This document shows positions 17,503 through 29,700 of a stretch of 64,000 bases of DNA, one piece after another. Under the pieces are notes generated by a model that worked only from the letters and a program-made list of their open reading frames with translations, searched no databases and had not been told where the DNA came from. The position numbers were made by a program, and so were the translations under genes. The stretch is from Flectonema sp. DT1601 (taxonomy: Eukaryota; Euglenozoa; Diplonemea; Diplonemida; Diplonemidae): assembly GCA_964019425.1 (NCBI GenBank), contig OZ025804.1, forward strand, positions 744,001 through 808,000, given 5' to 3'. Within the stretch, counting starts at the first letter, position 1. Each line of letters starts with the position of its first letter.

Positions 17503-20201
17503 ATGTTAAAAGTGACATCAAGACTGTACTGCATGAGTACTTCAAGATGGATTCAGGGTACTAACACACAAGGAGTTAATGAAGCAGAGCCATACCATCC
17601 TGCAGGAATGGTATTCGCAGGAGAGAGTAAGGGACGAAGAGTTCTACCAACATTCATGAAAGAGGAATACGACTACGAAGAATATCTACATGTCGGTAAA
17701 TTCACTCGCGCGCAATCTGATATGAAAGGAGGAGAGCGTAAGTTCGGATCCATGCGTAAATATAACAAAGTATACGAACTTCCAGGTGGTATCTCAAAGA
17801 GAGGAGTATGTACATAACCATTCTTAAGATTAAGGCCCCGGGAGGGGGTGATTTTTTTTTTTTTTACAATAAACTCATATACAACACTAATAACAGCATT
17901 TTAGATATCTCTCAGTCCCAACTTGGCCAGACAGAAGGGTATTACCGAAAAACAAAGGATACCGTGATGCTGCAGGGTATGGATCATGTAATTACATTTG
18001 GTATTAGGAAAAGAAAAAAAAAACTAAAAAAAAAACAAACGAAAACAGATATTTTCACTATGATCCTGAGCAGGTATACACTTTTAACATGCCTTCAATG
18101 GTTGATTCTGATTTAAAGGCATACGTTCAGAATGGATGATGATTTTGATTAAACATGTTCGTATTAATCACATAATTGATTGGCTTGTGTTGACTTCAGT
18201 GAGACGGTTCAATGCCCACGATTATCGTTTTTTTGTGGGTTTCGTTCACTATTCGTTATTATTGTTGGAATTTCGTTTTTTTTTTTCTTTTTTCCATGTT
18301 TTGTTAAAATTCTCCTTTTAAAGGATACACAGGAATGACACGACATAATCCTGTACCACGGGTTGATGCGAAATCCTGGGATGTTGTTGACTTGAGAAGA
18401 GATCTCGGTATGACTCAGGAAACATGGCAGACCACTCATCCAGTTGATGGAGTCAGTAGAGGATTAAGAACAACTCAAGGAGCTGGTCAAGAACAACCTG
18501 GACTAATCACAGATGATATAAACCCAATTCTTTCAGACTTTGCAGTAACCGCACCTGCCCGCGAATCAGTAGTTGCAAGGCGACCTCGTCCTAACACAGC
18601 CGCGACAAAATCACCCCTCCCACCCCGTCCAAGATTTGGAGGTGGAAGTACCATCCACAGCAAGCTTTTTGCTATGGTATTATTTTATCTTTTCTTTTGT
18701 GGAATTCAGTTATTATAAAATAATCAAAAATTCAAAACAGGCGCGCGAAAAGAATTGGAAGCCCCACGTAGTTGAAGACAAAGAAGACTTCAGAAGTAAT
18801 CTCCGAAAAGCTTCCGGACTCGATAGGGTATATCAACAATCAGAATTAGCTCATAAAAGAGATGCAAGGAAGGTGTCACCATGGGGTGCAGGTAGGGTGG
18901 TATGATTATTATTATTATTTTTTTTTTGCATTTAACAAGTATTGTAAGAACGAAAAAGAATGTTGGCAGCACACGTAAACCTCCTTTAACTTTATCAGTT
19001 TAAGTCGGTTCACGGTTTCGTGCACAAACAAAAAAATCACAGTGTTATATCATTATTTTCTGTATAGTTGAAGTTAAAGCCAATTCTTTTTGTGTATTTC
19101 ACTCACCTTTCTCAATATCACTGTAACAATATCCAACAGAAATCTGACGCGTGGGAATGGAGAAATCCAGCCAAAGTGACTGACAAACCAAAAACATCAT
19201 CAAGAAGGACTCAATACATAGGTGAAGGTCCAATATGGGACAGGCTTCATGGTCGCAGCAGTGAGATTGCACAAGTAAAAACCGACAGATACATGCAAAC
19301 CCTTCAAGTGGAACGTGAGAGAAGAAACCGAAAGGCAAAAGACAAAATGTACACCTTGGCATACAGCACTTTTGGGGAAGGCAGGCACAATAGCAGTGTT
19401 AATTTTCACAAGGTACCGACGAGGGATGTGTCAACGTCGCCTACGAAAGAAGCTCCGTGGGAAAGATTATTTCACAAGAAAACGAAGAAAAGAAAAGAAT
19501 CTTCATTGAGACTGACGGAACAGAATCCAAGACCAAGATTTCATGCTCCTCCTAACTCAAGTTACAGAAAGGAAACGATTAGACCTCCGAGACCATGGCA
19601 TCATCATCATGGAGCAAGTAGAACAGATGAAGAAAGTAACATTGACATCGGACAATGGGAAGAATCCATGTACAGAGATCCTCTTAATGGAAATGTTATA
19701 CACGTTAGGGCTGACGATACTCATGGTCAAGAACCTGCAGAACCGGTTGTACTGTTAGAGGCTGACTTACTACAACCACAAGACCATACTGAAGTAGCTG
19801 AGATGTTGTGTGATACTCAAATATCCATATCAGCTCGTAATCATTACTCCGCTGAAGATGCTGCCACTGAGGATCACATCCCAGGAGCAGACTCTAAAGC
19901 AGCTATGAACATGCTTGATTCTGAAGCAGGAGCACGAGCACGTCTCAATGAAGACAAACACCAGCGTCAACTAGCTGCACAGGCAGCTAGAGATGCTGAA
20001 GCCATAAATGTTAGAAAACGTGTTGCTGCGTTGGAAGCCGGTAAACTCCCATTCCCACCTCCAGTTGTTGGACCTACTCGTATGCCACTGAAAAGATCAA
20101 GTCCTCCTCATAAACCTGTTGTTAAGGCAAAGCCCGCACCTGTCGTCCCGTACTCCAATGGCTATGCAGATGATGAAAGTGAAGAAGATCTCGCTGCATA
20201 A
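17503..20201 (+). CDS. Six-exon protein of unknown function with one unconventional intron
   Basis: Exons: 17503-17805, 17897-17976, 18049-18133, 18323-18676, 18741-18899, 19140-20201; about 680 residues. Four introns are GT..AG (GTATGT, GTATGG, GTATTA, GTATGA donors). The third (18134-18322) is not; see its own entry. Joined exons read smoothly (SKRG-HFRYLS, AAG-YFHYDPEQ, YVQNG-YTGMTRH, AGRV-KSDAWEW). The protein is hydrophilic and proline- and charge-rich, with no membrane segment and short helices near the end (LNEDKHQRQLAAQAARDAEA). No known domain is recognised. The first ATG follows an A/T run; an internal Met (17533) could be the true start. Presence among flagellar genes hints at, but does not show, a cytoskeletal role. 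Confidence 0.7.
18134..18322 (+). other. Candidate non-conventional intron with paired ends
   Basis: A 189-base interruption between codons for YVQN and GYTGM. No GT donor in the needed phase exists in the preceding exon. The junction falls in a 4-base direct repeat GGAT (18134-18137 and 18323-18326), so the exact cut is ambiguous. Near the 5' end ATTTTGATTAAACATG (18142-18157) can pair with CATGTTTTGTTAAAAT (18295-18310): 15 of 16 positions pair, two as G-U. This would bring both ends together, as described for euglenid and diplonemid non-conventional introns. That this segment is removed is inferred from reading-frame continuity. Confidence 0.6.
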
Positions 20202-21300
20202 AATGAGATAGATAGACATATTATCCTTTCAGAGTTATTTTTATATATATATTTTTTTTGTCTTGTTTTGGAGCGAACTATCTCTTAAGCATCCGCTTTG
20301 TGAGTGTCGAAACGTTCTCGCCAAATGGCCGGCTGTTTCTTTAATTTATGTTTATTACGTTTCTGTACTGGAAGTGTCCCCCTTCTCCCATTTCTGTTCT
20401 TAAACCCTCTCGTTGTTAATTACTCTTGGTTCAGCCCTTGCCAATATAGATGGAGATTTTTTGGAAGTAGCAGTCCTCTCACATCATCTTCTGGTACTTT
20501 TCTGCTTCGGCGATGCGCTCTTTTAGTAGAGGAGCCAATTTGGTCTTCCATTGGCTACTGAGAATTTTGAATCAAATTTGTAGTAGTGAATTGTGCTCTG
20601 GTTCTGTTGTAATCGTGAGCTAAACCAAAATTTTATTATTAATTTTTTTTTTTTTTTTTTTGTCAAAACCCTTCACCCCACCCACAGTAAGTACTTTTTT
20701 CTATTCTTTCTTTTAGAATGCTTCCTTTTCCCACGTTAATCAGCTTTTGGTTACTCTCTTGCAATTTCTTAAGTGGGCTTGGTGTATTCTTCTTGCCTTA
20801 TTAGTGCGCTGGTTTCTAACATCATGTCGTCTCTTGTTTTTTTTTTTTTTTTACTCATGCTGGTGGAACAGCGTAGATTTTTGTACTTTTTTTGTGTGAG
20901 TTGATTGACAGATTGGGCTGGTAGTGTTCGTTTCTGTGGCTTGAGAAGAGCACCTGCCATCTTATTATTTTTTATTACTTTGTTTTTGTTCCTTTTTTTT
21001 TTTTTTTTACAACAATTCCTTTAGTTTGAAAAAAAAAAAAAAATAAATAAATAAAGCACATGACTTGCTCTCCCTCACATTCCCCAACATGCCCTCGCCT
21101 CTGTTGTTTTTTTTTTTTTTTTTTTTGTTTTTGTTGTAAGTCATTATCTGCTGTTTTTTTATTTTAGTTTTGGTGATAACTTTTGTGTATTGTGATTTTA
21201 TCTTTTTATTTGAAGGAAATTGGTGTAAAAATGTATTCGTAAAAACTGCTAAGCAATCTGTACTGTGACGGTCAGTCAGTTAAATAACATTAGCATACTT
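20202..21300. other. Intergenic, 1.1 kb
   Basis: No gene can be supported. The first third (20280-20570) has fairly balanced bases but no coherent frame with a start. The rest is T- and A-run rich (20642-20660, 20838-20852, 20993-21009, 21106-21126). Confidence 0.45.
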
Positions 21301-21321
21301 TAGTAGGTGTACACAGCAACA

Positions 21322-23329
21322 ATGGACTCGAAGAACATTAACGCAGTATTAGAAGAAAAGAGAGAAAGACTGCGATTGATTAGAGAAAGAAGAGGACAGC
21401 AAGGGGCAGCTGCAAGGCAGCCTTCTGTTGCATCAGCAGCGACTGTTGCTGACTCTAATCAGGCATCTCCGGATGCGGCTTCAGCAGCTTCAACTTCTTC
21501 GAGACTTCCATCAGTCTCACCACCACCAAGCGCACCCACAGGTATTGACTACTCAAAGTTGAATGCGGGTGCAGAAATCCTCCGGGCGACAAAGAAACCA
21601 ACACTTACCTTAGTAAAACCTGATGCACTAAAATGGTCAGTAGCACCCAGTGGTGCGGCACCTGGATATTCGAAACTAACTCAAACAGACCACGTTGGGG
21701 AAATTGGAGGCAAAGACCAAGGCAGTACCCCAGCAAGTCCTAGAAATGACTCAGTTGCTAGAAATAGAGCTCTTGGTGGAGGACAACCTCCAGCAAAATC
21801 AGCAGCAGCTGCAGCAGCTGTTCAGCAAGTTGAAGATGATGACAATTGTGTGGCTGATCAACTTTCTGATGATCAAAAAGTAAAAATTGTCAAATCGCAG
21901 GGATTTTACGATTTTTTCAAATCGACGACTTTTATTGTCGAGCGGGCACTTGGTGAGAGAGACGTCTTACCACCTGGTGTGGTAGAAGACTCTGAGTCAG
22001 TTTTAATGAGGGGACAAGGTGAACCCTTAGTGAGAATGCATGTATTTAATGATTCTCAATTTACGAAAAAAATAACAAAAATGTCACCCATAACGTCACT
22101 CGACTTTAATAAGTGTGGACAGTCAGAAATGTTCTTGGCTTCCTACTACAAGAGATCTGAAGGACAAACTGCTTTAAGTGATGTTGAAGGACAGGTTTGC
22201 ATATGGAGTGTTAGAGTTCCTCAGAGACCATTTCAGACTTTGACAGCACCTTGTGATGTAGCAAAAGCTTCTTATTGTAAATTTAAACCAAATATTGTTG
22301 TTGGAGGACTCTACAACGGTCAAGTATGTCTGTGGGATACCCGTGCAGGGTCAGAACCACAGCAGGTATCTCCACTAACAGTTGAGGGCCACACATATCC
22401 AGTCTTCGGAATAGAGGTAGTCGGATCTGTGAACAGTCACTCTCTGGTATCCCTTAGCAGTGATGGAAAGGTCTGTGCTTGGCAACTTGAGAAGCTGCAT
22501 GCACCAATTGAGGTAAATCTAATTAGACAAGCAGGAGAGTTGTCACTGCATCCTACTGAGATTAGAGCCACTTCATTAGCGTTTAAAGATAGCGATTCTA
22601 ATAAGTTTTTCTTAGGATCTGAGAACGGTCCACTGTTCTGTGCATCTCGAACAGCAAGTAGTCAACCTGAAGAATTTGCAGGCCACTCAAATCCGATAAC
22701 AGCAGTTCATTGTCATCCAGCTAATGGTGGAACTGATGAGTACTCTGATCTTATTCTAACATCAAGTATGGACTGGACTTGTAAACTTTGGCAACCATCA
22801 AAATCAAAAGCGTTATTCTCATTCGATGAATACACAGAATACGTCTATGACGTTAAGTGGTCACCTGTTCATCCTGCAGTCTTCGCTACTGTTGATGCAA
22901 GTGGTGTTCTTTCAGTGTGGAACATCTTAGAATCAATGGAAACACCCATTGGACGTGTTGATGTGTGTCCTGGTAAAGCTTGCACTAACCTCTCTTGGTC
23001 AGAAGATGGTAAATCCATCATTGTTGGAGATACTCTTGGTGATGTTACCCTCTGGGAAGTTTCTGGCAATGAAGCAAACCCTAAAGCTGCTGACTGGCCT
23101 CTTCTTGGTCAAAAGGTTTGTATATTCTTTTTGAAGCATAATTTGATCTTCCAATAAAAAACAACCAACTAAAACAGCTTGCTGAGATTAACCAAGGCAT
23201 TATGGCTGGGTTTTAAGTGACGTAATGATAATATTTTCTTTTTTGAAGAGTACTTTGGTCGGACAATACGAAACCATTCCACCAATTACCTCTCAAAGGA
23301 AAGCCAAAAAACCCGCTCACAACGATTAA
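21322..23329 (+). CDS. DYNC1I: Cytoplasmic dynein 1 intermediate chain
   Basis: Cargo-binding WD40 subunit of cytoplasmic dynein. Exons 21322-23115, 23178-23209 and 23251-23329; 634 residues. The N-terminus is the charged helix (LEEKRERLRLIRERRG) that binds dynactin p150. KLTQTDH (~residues 118-124) is an LC8-type TQT site. The WD40 part follows closely the animal pattern: VVGGLYNGQVCLWDTR, HTYPVFGIEVVGSVNSHSLV, TSSMDWTCKLW, YVYDVKWSPVHPAVFATVD. Exon 2 gives LAEINQG, as in animal chains. The last intron (23210-23250, GTTTTA..AAGAG) is only 41 bases. If it is kept, the protein ends MAGF at 23216 (610 residues). I favour splicing because the extra 26 codons read well and end in TAA. The first ATG follows ACAGCAACA. 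Confidence 0.88.
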
Positions 23330-23738
23330 CTTGCGACATTGTTTAATCTTTTTTCGTTTGTGTTGCGTGCAAACTAAAAATCCGACGCATGTCCGACTCG
23401 TTGATGGTGAATGAAATTTTCTCATTCTCTGACTAGAAATAAGTGAAGTACTTGCCTTTCCTACATCTCCCCTTTTCCCTCCTCCGTTTGTGTACGATTC
23501 CCGTAGAAAGAATTTAAAAAAAAAAAAAAAAGTTAAGGCATTCCGTTAGTGTAACAACCTCGTTTGCAAATGAGAGTAGAAAATAATAAAAAAAATATCT
23601 TATAGCAGTCAAATGATTGAACAACACACGACAGGGATCACTAATTTAAAAATGTCCTTCGATTGTGATATAAATCCGAAATCCCCCCAAAACTTCATTA
23701 TATAACAAAAAAAAAACACACATCCTACTTTATCATAG
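23330..23738. other. Intergenic
   Basis: AT-rich flank with A runs at 23516-23531 and 23707-23716. No gene is seen. An acceptor-like TTTATCATAG ends at 23738, 14 bases before the kinesin ATG. Confidence 0.5.
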
Positions 23739-23752
23739 CGTACAGCATAACG

Positions 23753-26700
23753 ATGAGTAGTCCATCGAAAGAGAGATCGTTAACACCAAAGCGGAATACA
23801 GATGCCGTTCAGGTGGCTGTGAGAGTACGACCTTTAAATAAAAGAGAAATGGGTTCTAAGGTTGCCGTTCGAATGGATACGCACAGCTGTTGGACAGTCG
23901 AAGATGGTGAAGCGAAACCAGAGCATTCGACTCCAGGACTTCGACAAGTTGGAAAATTCGGAGCTGGCAAAACAACCGTCGCATCTGGAAAGTTTCAGTT
24001 TGATCATTGTTTATGGAGCGTCGAATCAATGGCTGATGCGAGTGGTAAGAAACGTTTCTACGAACAAGAAGATGTTTACAAAGAAATTGGAAGTCCCCTT
24101 CTAGACCACGTCTTTAAAGGATTCAACGTCTGTTTATTCGCATACGGACAAACTGGATCTGGAAAAACCCACACCATGATGGGCGACATCAGCAAGGAAG
24201 GATCAATGCCGGGTGCTGGTATTATTCCGCGACTTTGCCGAGATTTATTTCAGAGAGTTGAATCAAAGTCATCCGACAGTACTAATTTCGTCATAACTCT
24301 TTCATATATTGAATTATATAACGAACAGGTCTGCGATTTATTAAACGAAACCTTAAACCCTGACTTAAAGGTTCGAGAAGATCCAAAAACAGGTCCATTT
24401 GTTCAGGGGCTGAGAATGGAATCGGTCACCAGTGTGACACAAATCTTAAAGCATATCACTCTTGGAAATCAACGCAGACACGTCGCTGCTACTAAAATGA
24501 ACTCAGAATCGAGTAGGTCTCACGCGATAGTAACGTTATACTTTGAGGAGGAATGCCACGGTGAAGAGATGGAAGGAATCGCTGCAGCTAGTAGAGTCAA
24601 CTTAGTCGACCTTGCAGGATCGGAATCCATAGAAAAAAGTGGTGTTGAAGGAAAGAATAAAATAGAAGCTATCAATATAAACCTTTCCTTAACAACTCTA
24701 CGTAAAGTTATTGATAACTTAGCGAACCCAAACAGAGGGTTGGCTCCGCCATATAGAGACTCGAAGCTTACTTATTTATTAAAAGACAGTTTAGGAAATA
24801 ACGCAAAGACGATGATGATCGCGACTATATCTCCTTCGATAATGAACTTGTCGGAATCTAAAAACACACTTCACTACGCGGCTTTGGCAAGAGCTATTCA
24901 AAATAAAGCAAAAGCAAATCAAGATGAAAATATTAAATTAGTTCAAGACCTTCAGAATGAACTTGCTGCTCTACGTGAACGACTCTCCGCTTCTAGTTGG
25001 CTTGAAGGAAAGGGAATCACCCAGGAACGTGTCCAAGCAATGGAAGATGAATTACGACTAAAGGAAGAACAAGAAGCTCAGTTAAAAAGTCACATGGAGC
25101 AGCTACGGTTAGAAAAAGCATTAAAGGCAAAACAAGAAGAGGAACTTAGAGCAACACATGAAGAGAAGAAGAAGCTTAATCACGAAAGGTTACAACTCGA
25201 AGAGAAGCTCCACGAAACCCAATCTAAAGAAGTATCCCTTCAAGCTAATATCGCTGAACTCGCTGGTAATTACGAATTATCAAAACAACAGTTGGTGGAA
25301 CAGGAAAAGAGACTTGACGAACTCGTGAAAATGAAAGAACAGCTTGAAGAAGAACAAAAACAAAGAGCAGAACACCGAATCAGATTAGAAAAAGAAGGCG
25401 CAGACAAAGATGAGCAATTAAAAGCGTCAGCTGATCAAATAGCTGTATTAACATCTCGGATTCAGGGACTTGAAAGAGAGTTGGCGGGGGTTCGAAGTGA
25501 ACTACTAGACTCGAATGAAATAAATGATCAGCTAGTCGAAAAGAAGAAAGACCTCCAACATCAACTAAGTGATAGAGAAACAGCAATTCAAGAATTAGAT
25601 ATCGAACTTGATGAGGCTACATCTCAACTTGAAAAAGCAAACGATGACGTAACCACTTTGACTGAGTCAAAGGTTGACTTATTGGAGAAGGTTGAGCTCT
25701 TGGAAGATAAAATAAAATCACTGGAGAGTCAAATCAGTGACTTGGAATCTAAGATTGTTTCACTGCAAGCTGAGTTGAGTAGTAAAAATGACTCCATCAC
25801 CTCCCTACAAGCAGACCTTTCCGACAAGGAAACTCAACTGTCTAAATTAGAAACTGAAACCTCTGAAACTATTGCAGAGTTGAAAACAAAACTTTCAGAG
25901 ACAGAAGAACAGTTGAACAGTTTAACCATCGCATCTAACGAATCGAAACAAAAGTTCGAATCTGAATTAGCTGACGGCAAGAAACAGTTCGAGTCTTTAC
26001 AGAGTGAGTTCAACATCAGTAAAACAACTGCTGCAGAACTCACTGATGAGTTGGAAAAATTAAAATCTGATTTTGATGGAAAGTCAAAGGAGCTGTCCGA
26101 TCTGGAAACCTCCGCCACCACCTCCAAGAAAGACTTCGAACTACAACTAACTACTGCAGCTGATGAATTATCTCAACTCCAAACAGAATACGACAATAAG
26201 AAGGAATCCGATGCTGCAGCCGCAGCTGTTCTTTCGACCGATCTGAGCAACCTGAAGTCCGACTTTGAAAATAAATCGAAGGAACTTTCTGACTTGCAAA
26301 CATCCAGTACTGAGAGAGAGCAGGGCGACACTACTGCAAAGGAAGAACTTCAGTCGAAGCTGAGCAGCAAAGAGGAGGAATGTTCCGACTTGTCAGGTAA
26401 ATTGAAGTCACTCCAAAGCGAATACGACAACAAGAAGGAATCCGATGCTGCAGCCGCAGCCATTCTGACAACAGACTTGGAAAAGTTGACGTCCGATTTT
26501 GAAAATAAGTCGAAGGAACTTTCTGACCTGCAAACATCCAGTACTGAGAGAGAGCAGGGCGACACTACTGCAAAAGAAGAACTTCAGTCGAAGCTAAGCA
26601 ATAAAGAGGAAGAGCTGAAGTTACTCCAAAGCGAATACGACAACAAGAAGGAATCCGATGCTGCAGCTGCTGCCGTACTGACAACAGACTTGGGGAAGCT

Positions 26701-29700
26701 GAAAGAAGAACTTGAGACCAAATCAAATGAACTTTCGAACTTACAAAACTCATCAAGTGAATCCCAGCAGCAGGACGCTTCCGCAAAGGCGGAACTGCAA
26801 TCAAAGCTGAGCAGCAAAGAGGAGGAGCTGAAGTCACTCCAAACCGAATACGACAACAAGAAGGAATCCGATGCTGCAGCCGCAGCCATTCTGACAACAG
26901 ACTTGGAGAAGTTGACTTCCGATTTTGAAAATAAATCGAAGGAGCTTTCTGACTTGCAAACATCCAGTACTGAGAGAGAGCAGGGCGACACTACTGCAAA
27001 AGAAGAACTTCAGTCGAAGCTGAGCAACAAAGAGGAAGAGCTGAAGTCACTCCAAAGCGAATACGACAGCAAGAAGGAATCTGATGCTGCAGCTGCTGCC
27101 GTACTGACAACAGACTTGGGGAAGCTGAAAGAAGAACTTGAGACCAAATCAAATGAACTTTCGAACTTACAAAACTCATCCAGTGAATCCCAGCAGCAGG
27201 ACGCTTCCGCAAAGGCGGAACTGCAATCAAAGCTGAGCAGCAAAGAGGAAGAGTGTTCAGACTTGTCTGATAAATTGAAGTCGCTCCAAGCCGAATACGA
27301 CAGCAAGAAGGAATCCGATGCTGCAGCTGCTGCCGTACTGACAACAGACTTGGAAAAGTTGACGTCCGATTTTGAAAATAAGTCGAAGGAACTTTCTGAC
27401 CTGCAAACATCCAGTACTGAGAGAGAGCAGGGCGACACTACTGCAAAAGAGGAACTTCAGTCGAAGCTGAGCAGCAAGGAGGAGGAGCTGAAGTCACTCC
27501 AAAGCGAATACGACAGCAAGAAGGAATCCGATGCTGCAGCTGCTGCCGTACTGACAACAGACTTGGGGAAGCTGAAAGAAGAACTTGAGACCAAATCGAA
27601 TGAACTTTCGAACTTACAAAACTCATCCAGTGAATCCCAGCAGCAGGACGCAACCGCAAAGGCGGAACTGCAATCAAAGCTGAGCAGCAAAGAGGAAGAG
27701 CTGAAGTCACTCCAAAGCGAATACGACAACAAGAAGGAATCCGATGCTGCAGCCGCAGCCATTCTGACAACAGACTTGGAGAAGTTGACGTCCGATTTTG
27801 AAAATAAATCGAAGGAACTTTCTGACTTGCAAACATCCAGTACTGAGAGAGAGCAGGGCGACACTACTGCAAAGGAGGAGCTTCAGTCGAAGCTGAGCAA
27901 CAAAGAGGAAGAGCTGAAGTCACTCCAAAGCGAATACGACAACAAGAAGGAATCCGATGCTGCAGCCGCAGCCATTCTGACAACAGACTTGGAGAAGTTG
28001 ACTTCCGATTTTGAAAATAAATCGAAGGAGCTTTCTGACTTGCAAACATCCAGTACTGAGAGAGAGCAGGGCGACACTACTGCAAAAGAAGAACTTCGGT
28101 TGAAGCTAAGCAACAAAGAGGAAGAGCTGAAGTCACTCCAAAGCGAATACGACAGCAAGAAGGAATCCGATGCTGCAGCTGCTGCCGTACTGACAACAGA
28201 CTTGGGGAAGCTGAAAGAAGAACTTGAAACCAAATCGAATGAACTTTCGAACTTACAAAACTCATCCAGTGAATCCCAGCAGCAGGACGCAACCGCAAAG
28301 GCGGAACTGCAATCAAAGCTGAGCAGCAAAGAGGAGGAGCTGAAGTCACTCCAAACCGAATACGACAACAAGAAGGAATCCGATGCTGCAGCCGCAGCTG
28401 TTCTTTCAGCCGATCTGAGCAACCTGAAGTCCGATTTTGAAAATAAATCGAAGGAACTTTCTGACTTGCAAACATCCAGTACTGAGAGAGAGCAGGGCGA
28501 CACTACTGCAAAAGAAGAACTTCAGTCGAAGCTAAGCAATAAAGAGGAAGAGCTGAAGTCACTCCAAACCGAATATGACAACAAAAAGGAATCCGATGCT
28601 GCAGCTGCTGCCGTACTGACAACAGACTTGGGGAAGCTGAAAGAAGAACTTGAGACCAAATCGAATGAACTTTCGAACTTACAAAACTCATCAAGTGAAT
28701 CCCAGCAGCAGGACGCAACCGCAAAGGCGGAACTGCAATCAAAGCTGAGCAGCAAAGAGGAGGAGCTGAAGTCACTCCAAAGCGAATACGACAACAAGAA
28801 GGAATCCGATGCTGCAGCCGCAGTAGTGTTGGCAACGGATTTGGGAACTCTGAAAACTAATTTTGAGAACAAATCGAAGGAATTTTCTGACTTGCAAACA
28901 TCCACTTCTGAAAAGAATAAAAGTAACGACGCTGAGAGGGAACAGTTGAGATCAGAATTGAGTGGAAAAGAAAAAGAATGTTCCGATCTTTCTGATGAAC
29001 TAAAAACATTACAAGCTGACTCACAATCAAAATTAAAGGAAAAGGAAATCGCTTTCAATGCGACAAACGAGCGAGTTGCTGAATTAGAAAGTGAGGTTCA
29101 GTCAGCAGCAATTCGATTTACTCAACTGGAAACCGAACTCGACGATCGCAATAATAATCTGATACGTAAAAGTGATTCTTTCAACGCTTTCAGAGAACAA
29201 ACTGAAGTTGACAGACAACAGTGGAGTCAATCACTGTTAGCTTTAAAAACTGAAAGGGAAACGACCATTCGATTGAAATCTGATGAAATAACTGAATACG
29301 AACTTCAAGTGTCATCCTTAAAAGAAAAAAACAACAGCGATGTGGCTGCTTTAGAAGCAAAGCTCCAAGAGCAGAGCAGCATTCAAATCAGAGCTGATGC
29401 CCTTCAACTAGAACTTGATGAGATTACTGGAAAGCATGGAACACAAATAAAGTCATTGGAACTTCAAAACAATACAATAAACCAAGAAGTGTACGAACTT
29501 CGAAAACAAGTTGTTGACATTTCTGGTAAGCATCGCGTAGTCACATCTGAACTTATATCATTACAGAAGGAAAAAGAAAGACAGACTACATTAACTACCG
29601 GAAATGCATTTAAAACTGTCGGTGAATTAGAAAAACAAAATGAAAGACTCAGATCACAATTACAAACACAGATGAATGAAACCGCAGCTTACAACATAAA

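Noticed and set aside
18049-18073. A 25-base microexon ending at CAG|GTATAC
   Set aside because: The donor looks good, but the frame continues sensibly for 20 more codons (VYTFNMPSMVDSDL) and the next acceptor needs phase 1, which this donor cannot give.
18200-18220. GGTTCAATGCC, resembling a tRNA B box
   Set aside because: No A box or acceptor stem at the right distance; it lies inside the proposed intron.
26331-29058. Many Ser-rich minus-strand frames under the kinesin repeats
   Set aside because: Shadows of the repeated coding array; they repeat with the same period and have no start context.
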